Source of the DNA: Cytobacillus horneckiae
GTDB lineage: Bacteria; Bacillota; Bacilli; Bacillales; Cytobacillaceae
Assembly: GCF_002835735.1 (NCBI RefSeq)
Contig: NZ_PISD01000007.1
Location: 62,001-126,000 of the forward strand
Direction of reading: 5' to 3'
DNA: 64,000 nucleotides
The notes beneath the pieces were generated by a model. That model saw nothing but the letters and a program-made list of their open reading frames with translations. It was not told where the DNA came from and did not search any database. Below, piece after piece: positions 57,315 through 64,000 of the stretch (the first letter of the stretch is position 1; each line of letters opens with the position of its first letter). The translations under genes and the position numbers were made by a program.

Positions 57315-58290
57315 CTCCTCCACCCCGGGCAACAATGATTTCGCCGGACTCCTCAAGCCTTCTAACAATAGCAACAATGCGTGACTGAGCTTCCTCTACT
57401 TCGCGCAAGCGGACAGGTCCCATGAACTCCATTTCTTCTTTAAATGTGTCAACAGTTCTTGAAGACATATTATTGAAGATAATTTCTTTTACCTCATCAC
57501 TAGAAACTTTAAGCGATAGCATAAGATCATCGCTTTCACAATCTCGAATCACTCTTTGTATCGCTTTATTATCAAGCGTTACAATATCCTCAAAGACAAA
57601 CATCCGCTTCTTGATTTCCTCAGCTAATTCAGGATCCTGTATTTCAAGAGAATCAAGAATGGTTCTTTCAGTTGAACGGTCAACTCCATTCAACACTTCA
57701 ACAACTGCTTCCAATCCGCCTGTCTGTGTGTAATCCTGAGTTACAGTAGCAGAAAGTTTGCGCTCAAGGATTTGTTCCACTTCATTGATAATCTCTGGTG
57801 AAGTGCTATCCATCACCGCAATCCTTCTAGCAATATCAGCTTGTACTGCTTGCGGCAATTCTGAGAGAATTTGACCCGCCTGAGGCGGATCCAAATAAGA
57901 TAGAATAAGAGCAATCGTTTGCGGATGTTCATTTTGGATAAAGTTCAAAATTTGAGCAGGGTCTGCCTTTCTAGCAAAATCGAAAGGCCGTACCTGTAGG
58001 GAGGAAGTAAGCCTATTGATAATAACTGATGCCTGTTCATTGCCTAATGCTTTTTCAAGGACAGTTTTTGCGTAGCCTATTCCTCCTTGTGAAATATAAT
58101 CTTGAGCCAGAGCAATTTGATGAAATTCTTCTAATATCTCCTCTTTTTCTTCCGCTTCAACTTTTCTTACACCGGAAATTTCCAGCGTTAACTTTTCTAT
58201 TTCCTCTTCACTCAAATGTTTATACACATTTGAAGCAATATCTGGTCCCATCGAAATAAGTAAAATGGTTGCTTTCTGTTTTCCTGACAA
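57298..58290 (-). CDS. fliG: Motor switch protein FliG, start in question
   Basis: FliG binds FliF and generates torque against MotA. The 330 codons read here match FliG throughout: SGKQKATILLISMGPD at the N-terminus, EHPQTIALILSYLDPPQAGQ in the middle and the conserved torque helix MEFMGPVRLREVEEAQSRI, ending IARGGGDDIIV-like. B. subtilis FliG has 338 aa. The expected first eight codons lie in another frame: TTG 58315 reads M-A-K-K-E-K-K with AGGAGG 8 nt upstream, then an A7 run (58300-58294) shifts the frame. The only in-frame start is TTG 58290, with no spacer to an SD. See findings. Confidence 0.9.
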   Translation of the reverse strand: MSGKQKATILLISMGPDIASNVYKHLSEEEIEKLTLEISGVRKVEAEEKEEILEEFHQIALAQDYISQGGIGYAKTVLEKALGNEQASVIINRLTSSLQVRPFDFARKADPAQILNFIQNEHPQTIALILSYLDPPQAGQILSELPQAVQADIARRIAVMDSTSPEIINEVEQILERKLSATVTQDYTQTGGLEAVVEVLNGVDRSTERTILDSLEIQDPELAEEIKKRMFVFEDIVTLDNKAIQRVIRDCESDDLMLSLKVSSDEVKEIIFNNMSSRTVDTFKEEMEFMGPVRLREVEEAQSRIVAIVRRLEESGEIIVARGGGDDIIV

Positions 58291-58327
58291 CCCTTTTTTT
58301 CTCTTTTTTAGCCAATCCTCATTCCTC

Positions 58328-59929
58328 CTAGTCTTCCGTAATCCATGTTCTTAGGAGTTTCGCAAAATCTTCAGGTTTTTCTTTTGCCATTTTTTCAAGC
58401 TGTTTCGTGCGCAAGCTCGCTTCTGTTTCCTTTTCTTCATTCACGTCAGGAATATCAAAGGTCTGCTCCCGGACATACTCATATTCTTCTTCCTCTTCCA
58501 TCGATGAGGACCTTCTTGCACGAACAAAAAGAATAATTAATACAAGTATGATTGCAAGCAATATCGCACCGATCATATATACCCACCAAGGAATGCCAGC
58601 AGCTTCTTCACTAGGGAATTCAACTTTTCCATTAAACGGCTGAACAGATACTACTACTTTTTCCTGGATTTCCTCATTTGTCAGCTCATCTTCGAGTGTT
58701 CCTTTATCAATCGATGTCCGAACAATCGTGCCTAATATTTGTGTAATGTCATTAATTCTCTCTTGCGGCAATGAGTTTGGATTATCTGCCTCTGGCGGTT
58801 CAACCATAACTTGAATGCCTAAGTCTCTAATTTTATATGGACTTTCCACAATTTCTTTTCTAATTTTATTTACTTCATTATTTATCGTTTCTTCTATTCT
58901 TTCATAATCGCCATTGGCGTTGTTTCCTTCTAAGTACGAAGATCCTAGAGCATCTGCTGAATCTTCGCCTTGTGGGATACCGCCGGCTTCCTCACCATTT
59001 CCAGTGAACGTTTCAGTTAGCTTTTGTGCACTAATCGCTATTCCTTCCATATTTTCTTCATCAACAGGCTCAATAAGATTTTCTTCTCGATTTTCTTGGG
59101 TAAAGTCTATGTCAGCTGTAACAGATACGACAACTTTATCTTGACCCATTAATGTTGCTAACATTGTCTGTACTTGACGTTGAACATCACGTTCAATTTC
59201 TTTCTTTATTTCATGTTGAGCAGTAAATTGACTGGCTGTTGAAAAATTTTCGGAATTTTTTATATCAAAGTACTCAAAATTTTGATTAGTTATGACGATA
59301 TTATCTGTAGGCAGATTAGGTACACTTTTGGAGACTAAATGATATAGTGATTGAACTTGCTCGTCTTTAAATTGATATCCTGGTTTTGTGTTTAAAACAA
59401 TAGATGCAGATGCAGTTTCAGCTGTATCGTTAACGAAAACACCTTGTTTTGGTAAATTAATCATTACCTTTGCATCGTTTATTCCATCTATTCCTTTAAT
59501 TAAATTCGCGAGCTCAGATTGCATCGCATCTAATTTAAGAACATCAAATTCATTTTCAGTCATTCCTATACCTGCATTTTGACTAAAGAAGGAATAATCA
59601 ATATTCCCGGAATTAGGTATCCCTTCCGCAGCCAGTTCGACTTTTAATGTGTCTACAGACTCTTCAGGAACCTTAATTGTTTTACCGCCGTCTGAAATTT
59701 CTGATTTGATTCCTCGAGAATCAAGATTTTCCTTAATGGAGCCAGTTTCAGAAGGGGTTAGATTGCTATACAAAGGCACTAATGTTGTTTTAGTCGCAGC
59801 TATTACTATTACTGATAATAAGATGACTAAAAATAGGGGTGCACCAACTAATATCAATTTTTGGCTTTTTTTACGTGTTCTCCAAAACTCTTTTATTTTT
59901 GCTATATAAGATTGCAAAGATTCTTTCAT
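58328..59929 (-). CDS. fliF: Flagellar MS-ring protein FliF
   Basis: FliF forms the MS ring, the first basal-body structure. A membrane segment near residues 25-45 (LILVGAPLFLVILLSVIVIA), ring-building motifs with IPNSGNIDYSFFSQNAGIGM and LPKQGVFV, and a second membrane segment near residue 445 (WWVYMIGAILLAIILVLIIL), then a C-terminal cytoplasmic FliG-binding tail. ATG 59929 has GGGGG 6 nt upstream (533 aa); ATG 59935 is close. The upstream gap of 183 bp to fliE has two hairpins. Confidence 0.95.
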   Translation of the reverse strand: MKESLQSYIAKIKEFWRTRKKSQKLILVGAPLFLVILLSVIVIAATKTTLVPLYSNLTPSETGSIKENLDSRGIKSEISDGGKTIKVPEESVDTLKVELAAEGIPNSGNIDYSFFSQNAGIGMTENEFDVLKLDAMQSELANLIKGIDGINDAKVMINLPKQGVFVNDTAETASASIVLNTKPGYQFKDEQVQSLYHLVSKSVPNLPTDNIVITNQNFEYFDIKNSENFSTASQFTAQHEIKKEIERDVQRQVQTMLATLMGQDKVVVSVTADIDFTQENREENLIEPVDEENMEGIAISAQKLTETFTGNGEEAGGIPQGEDSADALGSSYLEGNNANGDYERIEETINNEVNKIRKEIVESPYKIRDLGIQVMVEPPEADNPNSLPQERINDITQILGTIVRTSIDKGTLEDELTNEEIQEKVVVSVQPFNGKVEFPSEEAAGIPWWVYMIGAILLAIILVLIILFVRARRSSSMEEEEEYEYVREQTFDIPDVNEEKETEASLRTKQLEKMAKEKPEDFAKLLRTWITED

Positions 59930-59968
59930 CTTCATCCCCCGATGATTCTGGTTAATGATCATCCATCA

Positions 59969-60001
59969 TGCATGAAAGTAAATGAATTGTACTTTCATGC
60001 A
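59969..60001 (-). other. Perfect 12-bp hairpin between fliE and fliF
   Basis: TGCATGAAAGTA and TACTTTCATGCA, with a 9-nt loop. No U-run follows on the minus strand, so it is not an intrinsic terminator. It lies 40-72 nt before the fliF start, in an otherwise tightly packed operon. A role in mRNA processing or stability is inference. Confidence 0.6.
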
Positions 60002-60030
60002 AATAGACATATCATAATATGGAATATTAA

Positions 60031-60065
60031 TTTGTTTTAATAGACTTTAAACCTATTAAAGCAAA
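60031..60065 (-). other. Second hairpin between fliE and fliF
   Basis: TTTAATAG/CTATTAAA (8 bp), extended by TTTG/CAAA after one unpaired base on each side, with a 9-nt loop. It lies 47 bp after the fliE stop and 29 nt before the other hairpin. Its AT-rich arms are less stable. No U-run follows. Confidence 0.5.
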
Positions 60066-60112
60066 CAACTTAAAATATAAAATAAACAAATAATCTTAAG
60101 GGCATGAGGTCT

Positions 60113-60424
60113 TTACACTTGCATTCTCATGACTTCCTGATAGGCTTCGACAGCTTTATTTCTAACTTCCATAGTTAGCTGGACGGAAACACTCGCTTTC
60201 TGTGAGGCAATCATAACATCGTGTAGATCTACATTTTCACCTCGTGCCAATTTTTCCGTCATTTGATCTGACTTTATTTGTGCGTCATTCACTGTCTCGA
60301 TTGAATTTTTCAAGTATTCAGCAAAGCTTGTATGTACTTCATTTGGAGTGACTGTTTTACTTACTTCTGTCTGCTTGACTGGATCTAACTTTTGGATGAC
60401 AGGTGAGAAGGTTACATTATTCAT
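60113..60424 (-). CDS. fliE: Hook-basal body protein FliE
   Basis: FliE joins the MS ring to the rod. The 103-aa protein has the C-terminal signature DLHDVMIASQKASVSVQLTM with RNKAVEAYQEVMRMQV at the end. AAGGAG lies 7 nt before the ATG. It follows flgC by 11 bp. Confidence 0.95.
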   Translation of the reverse strand: MNNVTFSPVIQKLDPVKQTEVSKTVTPNEVHTSFAEYLKNSIETVNDAQIKSDQMTEKLARGENVDLHDVMIASQKASVSVQLTMEVRNKAVEAYQEVMRMQV

Positions 60425-60435
60425 CGATTAACTCC

Positions 60436-60879
60436 TTACTTCCCAATTTCTAAAGCTTTCATTAACATGTTTTTATTCGCATTAAATACGGTAACATTTG
60501 CTTCATACGACCTTGTAGCACTCATCAAATCGACCATCTCTCTTAAAGGGTCTACATTCGGCATTTCCACATACCCTTCTTCATTTGCATCGGGATGTGT
60601 AGGATCAAATACCATCTTAAACGGAGTTTCATCCTCAACGATTCTGGACACTTTCACACCATTTCCCGGATTACTCGCTTGGTTCATTGCCGTATTTAAA
60701 AAATTTGAGAATTGACCTTCCTTTGGCTCCAGAACGATAGATTTTCTGCGATATGGGTCATTTCCAGTTACGCTTCTTGTTGAATCAACATTCGCCATAT
60801 TTGAAGAAATTACATCCATTCTCAATCTTTGCGCTGTTAAAGCTGAAGCGGTGGTATTCATACTATGAAAGACAGACAA
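60436..60879 (-). CDS. flgC: Proximal rod protein FlgC
   Basis: FlgC is a rod subunit. It has the N-terminal MSVFHSMNTTASALTAQRLR and VISSNMANVDSTRS and the C-terminal NVDPLREMVDLMSATRSYEA. The start is TTG 60879, with GGGAGGT 6-7 nt upstream; 147 aa. It follows flgB by one nucleotide. Confidence 0.95.
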   Translation of the reverse strand: MSVFHSMNTTASALTAQRLRMDVISSNMANVDSTRSVTGNDPYRRKSIVLEPKEGQFSNFLNTAMNQASNPGNGVKVSRIVEDETPFKMVFDPTHPDANEEGYVEMPNVDPLREMVDLMSATRSYEANVTVFNANKNMLMKALEIGK

Positions 60880-60880
60880 A

Positions 60881-61276
60881 TTACCTACCTCCCTTTATTA
60901 CATTTTGCAAGCTTGAAAACTTCCCGCTCATGCGATCAATTAATGCATTGTACTTAATTTGATTTGCAGCTAGTTCAGCCATTTCTTGATCCATATCGAC
61001 GCTATTTCCACTTTCATTAAATGAAACGCCTCTTTTTGCATACACTTCTGCACCATTTGGTTCTTGTCGATTAAGCTCGTAATGCCTTGAGTCGGTTCTA
61101 AATGTCTGCATATTATTTGCCAGTGCAGACTCAAAGCTATCCTTGAATTTAACATCCTTTGCTTTATATCCAGGTGTATCAACATTCGCTACATTTTGAG
61201 AAATAACTTTTTGTTTTAGCGATGTTTGATTCAAAGCCGTTTCTATTGTCGACATGGATTGTGAGAAGATTTTCAC
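60881..61276 (-). CDS. flgB: Proximal rod protein FlgB
   Basis: FlgB is the first rod subunit and the first gene of the fla/che operon. It has KQKVISQNVANVDTPGYKAK and the C-terminal QEMAELAANQIKYNALIDRM. I chose GTG 61276 (MKIFSQSM, 131 aa) because AGGTGG lies 5 nt upstream; another GTG at 61285 lies within that SD. The promoter is at 61461-61490, giving a leader of about 180 nt. Confidence 0.93.
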   Translation of the reverse strand: MKIFSQSMSTIETALNQTSLKQKVISQNVANVDTPGYKAKDVKFKDSFESALANNMQTFRTDSRHYELNRQEPNGAEVYAKRGVSFNESGNSVDMDQEMAELAANQIKYNALIDRMSGKFSSLQNVIKGGR

Positions 61277-61460
61277 AAAAGCCACCTCATTTTTCTAAAG
61301 ATCTAGATTCATTAAATCATCTATTAAAATCAATCTACCATCATTGTAAAGAATATGAAATAATAAGTCTATGTCCAGCAGGATATTTTTAATAATCCTT
61401 TTGACCTATTTTCGACATTTTCCGTAAATGGGAGTTAAGGTTTATTTTTTTCGTTCCTTA

Positions 61461-61490
61461 ATAATATTACCACATAAATTCGACTGTCAA
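61461..61490 (-). promoter_or_regulatory. SigA-type promoter of fla/che operon
   Basis: A perfect TTGACA (61490-61485), an 18-nt spacer and TATTAT (61466-61461). It lies about 185 bp upstream of flgB, in the 554-bp codY-flgB gap, and is the best promoter there. No convincing SigD-type promoter (TAAA-N15-GCCGATAT) was found nearby, although B. subtilis has one as well. Confidence 0.7.
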
Positions 61491-61505
61491 TCAACAAAAC
61501 AAGGG

Positions 61506-61522
61506 ATTGTCAACATGACAAT
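61506..61522. promoter_or_regulatory. 7-3-7 palindrome upstream of fla/che promoter
   Basis: ATTGTCA-ACA-TGACAAT, perfect arms, 16 bp upstream of the -35. A site of this form upstream of the fla/che promoter suggests an operator or activator site; the regulator is unknown to me. It does not match the CodY box (AATTTTCWGAAAATT). Confidence 0.45.
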
Positions 61523-61755
61523 TTACTCATTTATTATTTTATTCAGTTATATTGGGTATTATTAACTATTCGCCATTCGTTTTTTAATGCGCTATCTGTT
61601 CGTAATAAAGTTGTAATATTATATTTAACATGTAAAATTGGCAATCGTTAAGTAATAATCGTTGTAGTATACATAGATTGACTAATCTTTACTGATTGTC
61701 TACATCAATCAAGACATTCAGCTGTTTAGGAAAAGGAGGTTAATATAAAACAGAA

Positions 61756-61797
61756 ATGACACGCTAAGGTCAGTTAATAACGGCCTTAGCGTGTCAT
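61756..61797 (-). terminator. Terminator after codY
   Basis: A perfect 14-bp stem, ATGACACGCTAAGG/CCTTAGCGTGTCAT, with a 14-nt loop, followed on the minus strand by TTCTGTTTTATATTA. It lies 33 bp after the codY stop and separates codY from fla/che. Confidence 0.88.
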
Positions 61798-61830
61798 CTT
61801 AATATGATTATTGATTTATTGCATTACGGA

Positions 61831-62610
61831 TTAGTTAGATTTTAATTTTTCTAACTCAACTAAGAACTTATCGTTTAATACTTTGATATAAGTCCCTTTC
61901 ATTCCTAATGATCTTGATTCAATTACACCAGCACTTTCGAGCTTTCTTAATGCATTAACGATTACTGAACGAGTAATCCCTACACGATCTGCAATTTTTG
62001 AAGCGACAAGCAAACCTTCTTTGCCATCCAACTCTTCAAAAATATGCTCAATTGCTTCAAGTTCACTGTAGGATAGCGAGCTGATAGCCATTTGAACTAC
62101 AGCTTTGCTTCTTGCTTCTTCTTCAATTTCTTCTGCTTTTTCACGTAGAATTTCCATACCTACAACAGTCGCGCCGTATTCAGCAAGGATTAAATCATCG
62201 TCACGGAATTGATCTTCAACACGAGCAAGAATTAGAGTCCCAAGGCGCTCTCCGCCTCCAATAATTGGAACAATCGTTGTTAAACCTTCCATGAACAAAT
62301 CTTTGTTTTCAACAGGGAATGCAGAGTATTCGCTGTTAACATCTAGATTTGAAGAAGTTTCTTGGATGTTGAAAAGGTTTTTTGTATAATCTTCAGGGAA
62401 TTGGCGATCCTCTAGCATTTTTTTCATTCTTTCATTTTCAATCTGTTGATTTGCTGCATAACCAAGTAGTTTACCACGGCGGCTTACAACGTAAATATTT
62501 GCTTCAATAACACCGCTTAAAGTTTCTGCCATTTCCTTGAAATTAACCGGTTTTCCGGCTGCCTTTTGTAACATTGCATTAATCTTTCTTGTTTTTGTTA
62601 ATAAATCCAT
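61831..62610 (-). CDS. codY: Global transcriptional repressor CodY
   Basis: CodY senses branched-chain amino acids and GTP and represses starvation genes. The 259-aa protein has an N-terminal GAF ligand domain ([20 protein letters not shown] onward) and a C-terminal winged HTH with [20 protein letters not shown] near residue 205. AGGAGG is 8 nt before the ATG. It follows hslU, the conserved xerC-hslV-hslU-codY order. In B. subtilis CodY also represses fla/che, so the neighbourhood is functionally related. Confidence 0.98.
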   Translation of the reverse strand: MDLLTKTRKINAMLQKAAGKPVNFKEMAETLSGVIEANIYVVSRRGKLLGYAANQQIENERMKKMLEDRQFPEDYTKNLFNIQETSSNLDVNSEYSAFPVENKDLFMEGLTTIVPIIGGGERLGTLILARVEDQFRDDDLILAEYGATVVGMEILREKAEEIEEEARSKAVVQMAISSLSYSELEAIEHIFEELDGKEGLLVASKIADRVGITRSVIVNALRKLESAGVIESRSLGMKGTYIKVLNDKFLVELEKLKSN

Positions 62611-62721
62611 TCTTTCTTCCTCCTATTTGCTAGAACAATATTGTCATTCATTTTTTTTGAGCAGATATTACTGTGTCAGGAGTAAAACTGTTATCCTCTG
62701 TACTAAAAACCGCTGTATTTC

Positions 62722-64000
62722 TTAAAGAATAAATTGACTTAAATCTTTATCTTTAGAAATCGCTCCAAGTTTTTCTTCTACATATTGAGGAGTAATTGTA
62801 ATCTTCTCCATCGTTACTTCAGGTGCTTCAAAAGATAAATCCTCTAACATTTTTTCCATGATTGTATGGAGACGCCTTGCGCCAATATTATCTGTATTTT
62901 GGTTTACGTCATACGCAAATTCTGCAATCCTACGAATAGCATCGTCAGAAAATTCTATTTGTATACCTTCTGTTTCCAATAATGCTTGATATTGTTTAAT
63001 TAATGCATTATCTGGCTCAATTAATATTTTTACAAAGTCATCAACTGTTAGTTTTGTTAACTCTACCCTAATTGGAAAACGACCTTGTAATTCAGGGATT
63101 AAATCAGATGGTTTGGCAATATGAAACGCACCGGCTGCAATAAACAAAACATGATCAGTTTGTACTGTCCCATATTTCGTAGTTACTGTCGATCCTTCTA
63201 CGACTGGTAAAATATCTCTTTGCACGCCTTCTCTGGATACATCTGCTGATGAGCCTCCAGAATTTTTGCTCGCTATTTTATCAATCTCATCGATAAAGAT
63301 GATTCCCGATTGTTCGGCGCGGAAAATAGCTTCAGACCCTACTTCATCCATATCAATCAATTTCCCGGCCTCTTCATTCGTTAGCACCTTTCTTGCTTCA
63401 CTAACAGTTAATTTACGCTTTTTGCGCTTCTTGGGCATGAGGCCGCTTAAAGCATCTTGCATATTCATACCCATCTGTTCCATACCCGAACCTTGCAGCA
63501 TATCAAACATCGATGGCTGCTGTTCCTCTACTTCAACAGTAATTACTTCGTTCTCAAGTTCTCCGAGCTCAAGCTTTGATTGTAACACTTTTCGCTTTTC
63601 TTGTATATTCATATCTTCACTCGAGTTTTTTTCTTCCTCAGATTGGTCATTACCGCCTCCAAAAAGCATTTCCAGCGGATTTTTATAATTTGATGATTTC
63701 TTACTGCTTGGTACTAGTAGTTCAACAATTCTACGGTTAGCATTTTTTTCTGCTAACTCTTTCACACTCGCCATCTTATCTTCTTTCACAAGGCGAACAG
63801 AGGTCTCCACAAGATCTCTAACCATCGATTCAACGTCCCTGCCTACATAACCTACCTCAGTAAATTTTGTAGCTTCAACCTTTATGAATGGAGCGCCAAC
63901 AAGTTTAGCAATTCTTCGTGCAATTTCCGTTTTACCAACGCCGGTTGGACCAATCATTAAAATATTTTTCGGATTAATTTCATCGCGCAATTTTTCATCG
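62722..64000 (-). CDS. hslU: ATPase subunit HslU (ClpY), 5' end off window
   Basis: HslU unfolds substrates for the HslV peptidase. Walker A is in [18 protein letters not shown], the pore motif GYVG in [15 protein letters not shown], Walker B in [12 protein letters not shown], with an inserted I domain between them (residues with acidic and Gln/Met-rich stretches). About 426 codons are visible; the N-terminal ~35 residues lie beyond position 64000. It is 111 bp upstream of codY. Confidence 0.97.
   Translation of the reverse strand, partial: DEKLRDEINPKNILMIGPTGVGKTEIARRIAKLVGAPFIKVEATKFTEVGYVGRDVESMVRDLVETSVRLVKEDKMASVKELAEKNANRRIVELLVPSSKKSSNYKNPLEMLFGGGNDQSEEEKNSSEDMNIQEKRKVLQSKLELGELENEVITVEVEEQQPSMFDMLQGSGMEQMGMNMQDALSGLMPKKRKKRKLTVSEARKVLTNEEAGKLIDMDEVGSEAIFRAEQSGIIFIDEIDKIASKNSGGSSADVSREGVQRDILPVVEGSTVTTKYGTVQTDHVLFIAAGAFHIAKPSDLIPELQGRFPIRVELTKLTVDDFVKILIEPDNALIKQYQALLETEGIQIEFSDDAIRRIAEFAYDVNQNTDNIGARRLHTIMEKMLEDLSFEAPEVTMEKITITPQYVEEKLGAISKDKDLSQFIL

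Noticed and set aside
61277-61755. CodY box near the fla/che promoter
   Set aside because: I found no sequence close to AATTTTCWGAAAATT in this gap by eye.
61731-61770. SD-like AAAAGGAGGT on the plus strand near the codY terminator
   Set aside because: The only ATG within reach is about 16 nt away and gives a three-codon frame; likely chance.

Overview
The window is a stretch of core chromosome from a low-GC, endospore-forming, flagellated member of the Bacillaceae (Bacillus in the broad sense). The evidence is the gene order: from hslU/codY through the fla/che operon, rpsB-tsf-pyrH-frr, uppS-cdsA-dxr-rasP, polC, rimP-nusA-infB, truB-ribC-rpsO-pnp and spoVFAB-asd-dapG it follows the Bacillus subtilis order closely. 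The dipicolinate synthase genes imply endospores, and a SigD regulon with a complete hook-basal-body set implies motility. Every gene I support is on the minus strand, so transcription runs from high to low coordinates. No tRNA, rRNA, CRISPR, prophage or intact insertion sequence is visible.

Layout in the direction of transcription. 64000-61831: the 3' part of hslU, then codY with a strong terminator. 61490-31154: the fla/che operon, led by a good SigA-type promoter, encoding rod/hook/basal body (flgB to flgE), export apparatus (fliZ to flhA), flhF/flhG, chemotaxis (cheY, cheB, cheA, cheW, cheC, cheD), sigD, a fapA (DUF342) gene that B. subtilis lacks here, and swrB. 31143-27648: rpsB, tsf, pyrH, frr, with terminators after rpsB, tsf and frr. 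27304-22378: uppS, cdsA, dxr, rasP and only the first ~97 codons of proS. 22348-18026: polC with its own terminator. 17495-12126: the rimP-nusA-ylxR-ylxQ-infB-ylxP-rbfA translation/transcription-factor operon with its own promoter and terminator. 11786-6997: truB, ribC, rpsO, pnp. 6904-1: ylxY, mlpA, ylmC, then spoVFA-spoVFB and asd-dapG (diaminopimelate/dipicolinate branch), cut by the window edge.

Most of this is textbook content. The points that deserve a second look are: (1) the fliG start, where the SD-supported start and the fliG body are in different frames, separated by a run of seven A; (2) proS reduced to an N-terminal stub, implying another prolyl-tRNA synthetase elsewhere; (3) a family of structured dispersed repeats in three intergenic gaps, one inside the fla/che operon between flhA and flhB; (4) a degenerate 52-bp tandem repeat upstream of rimP; (5) intra-operon hairpins between fliE and fliF; (6) an odd translation-initiation region for sigD; (7) a 7-3-7 palindrome just upstream of the fla/che promoter. 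I found no convincing new multi-gene system. Start codons were set by Shine-Dalgarno (SD) spacing and by remembered B. subtilis protein lengths; no database search was run.
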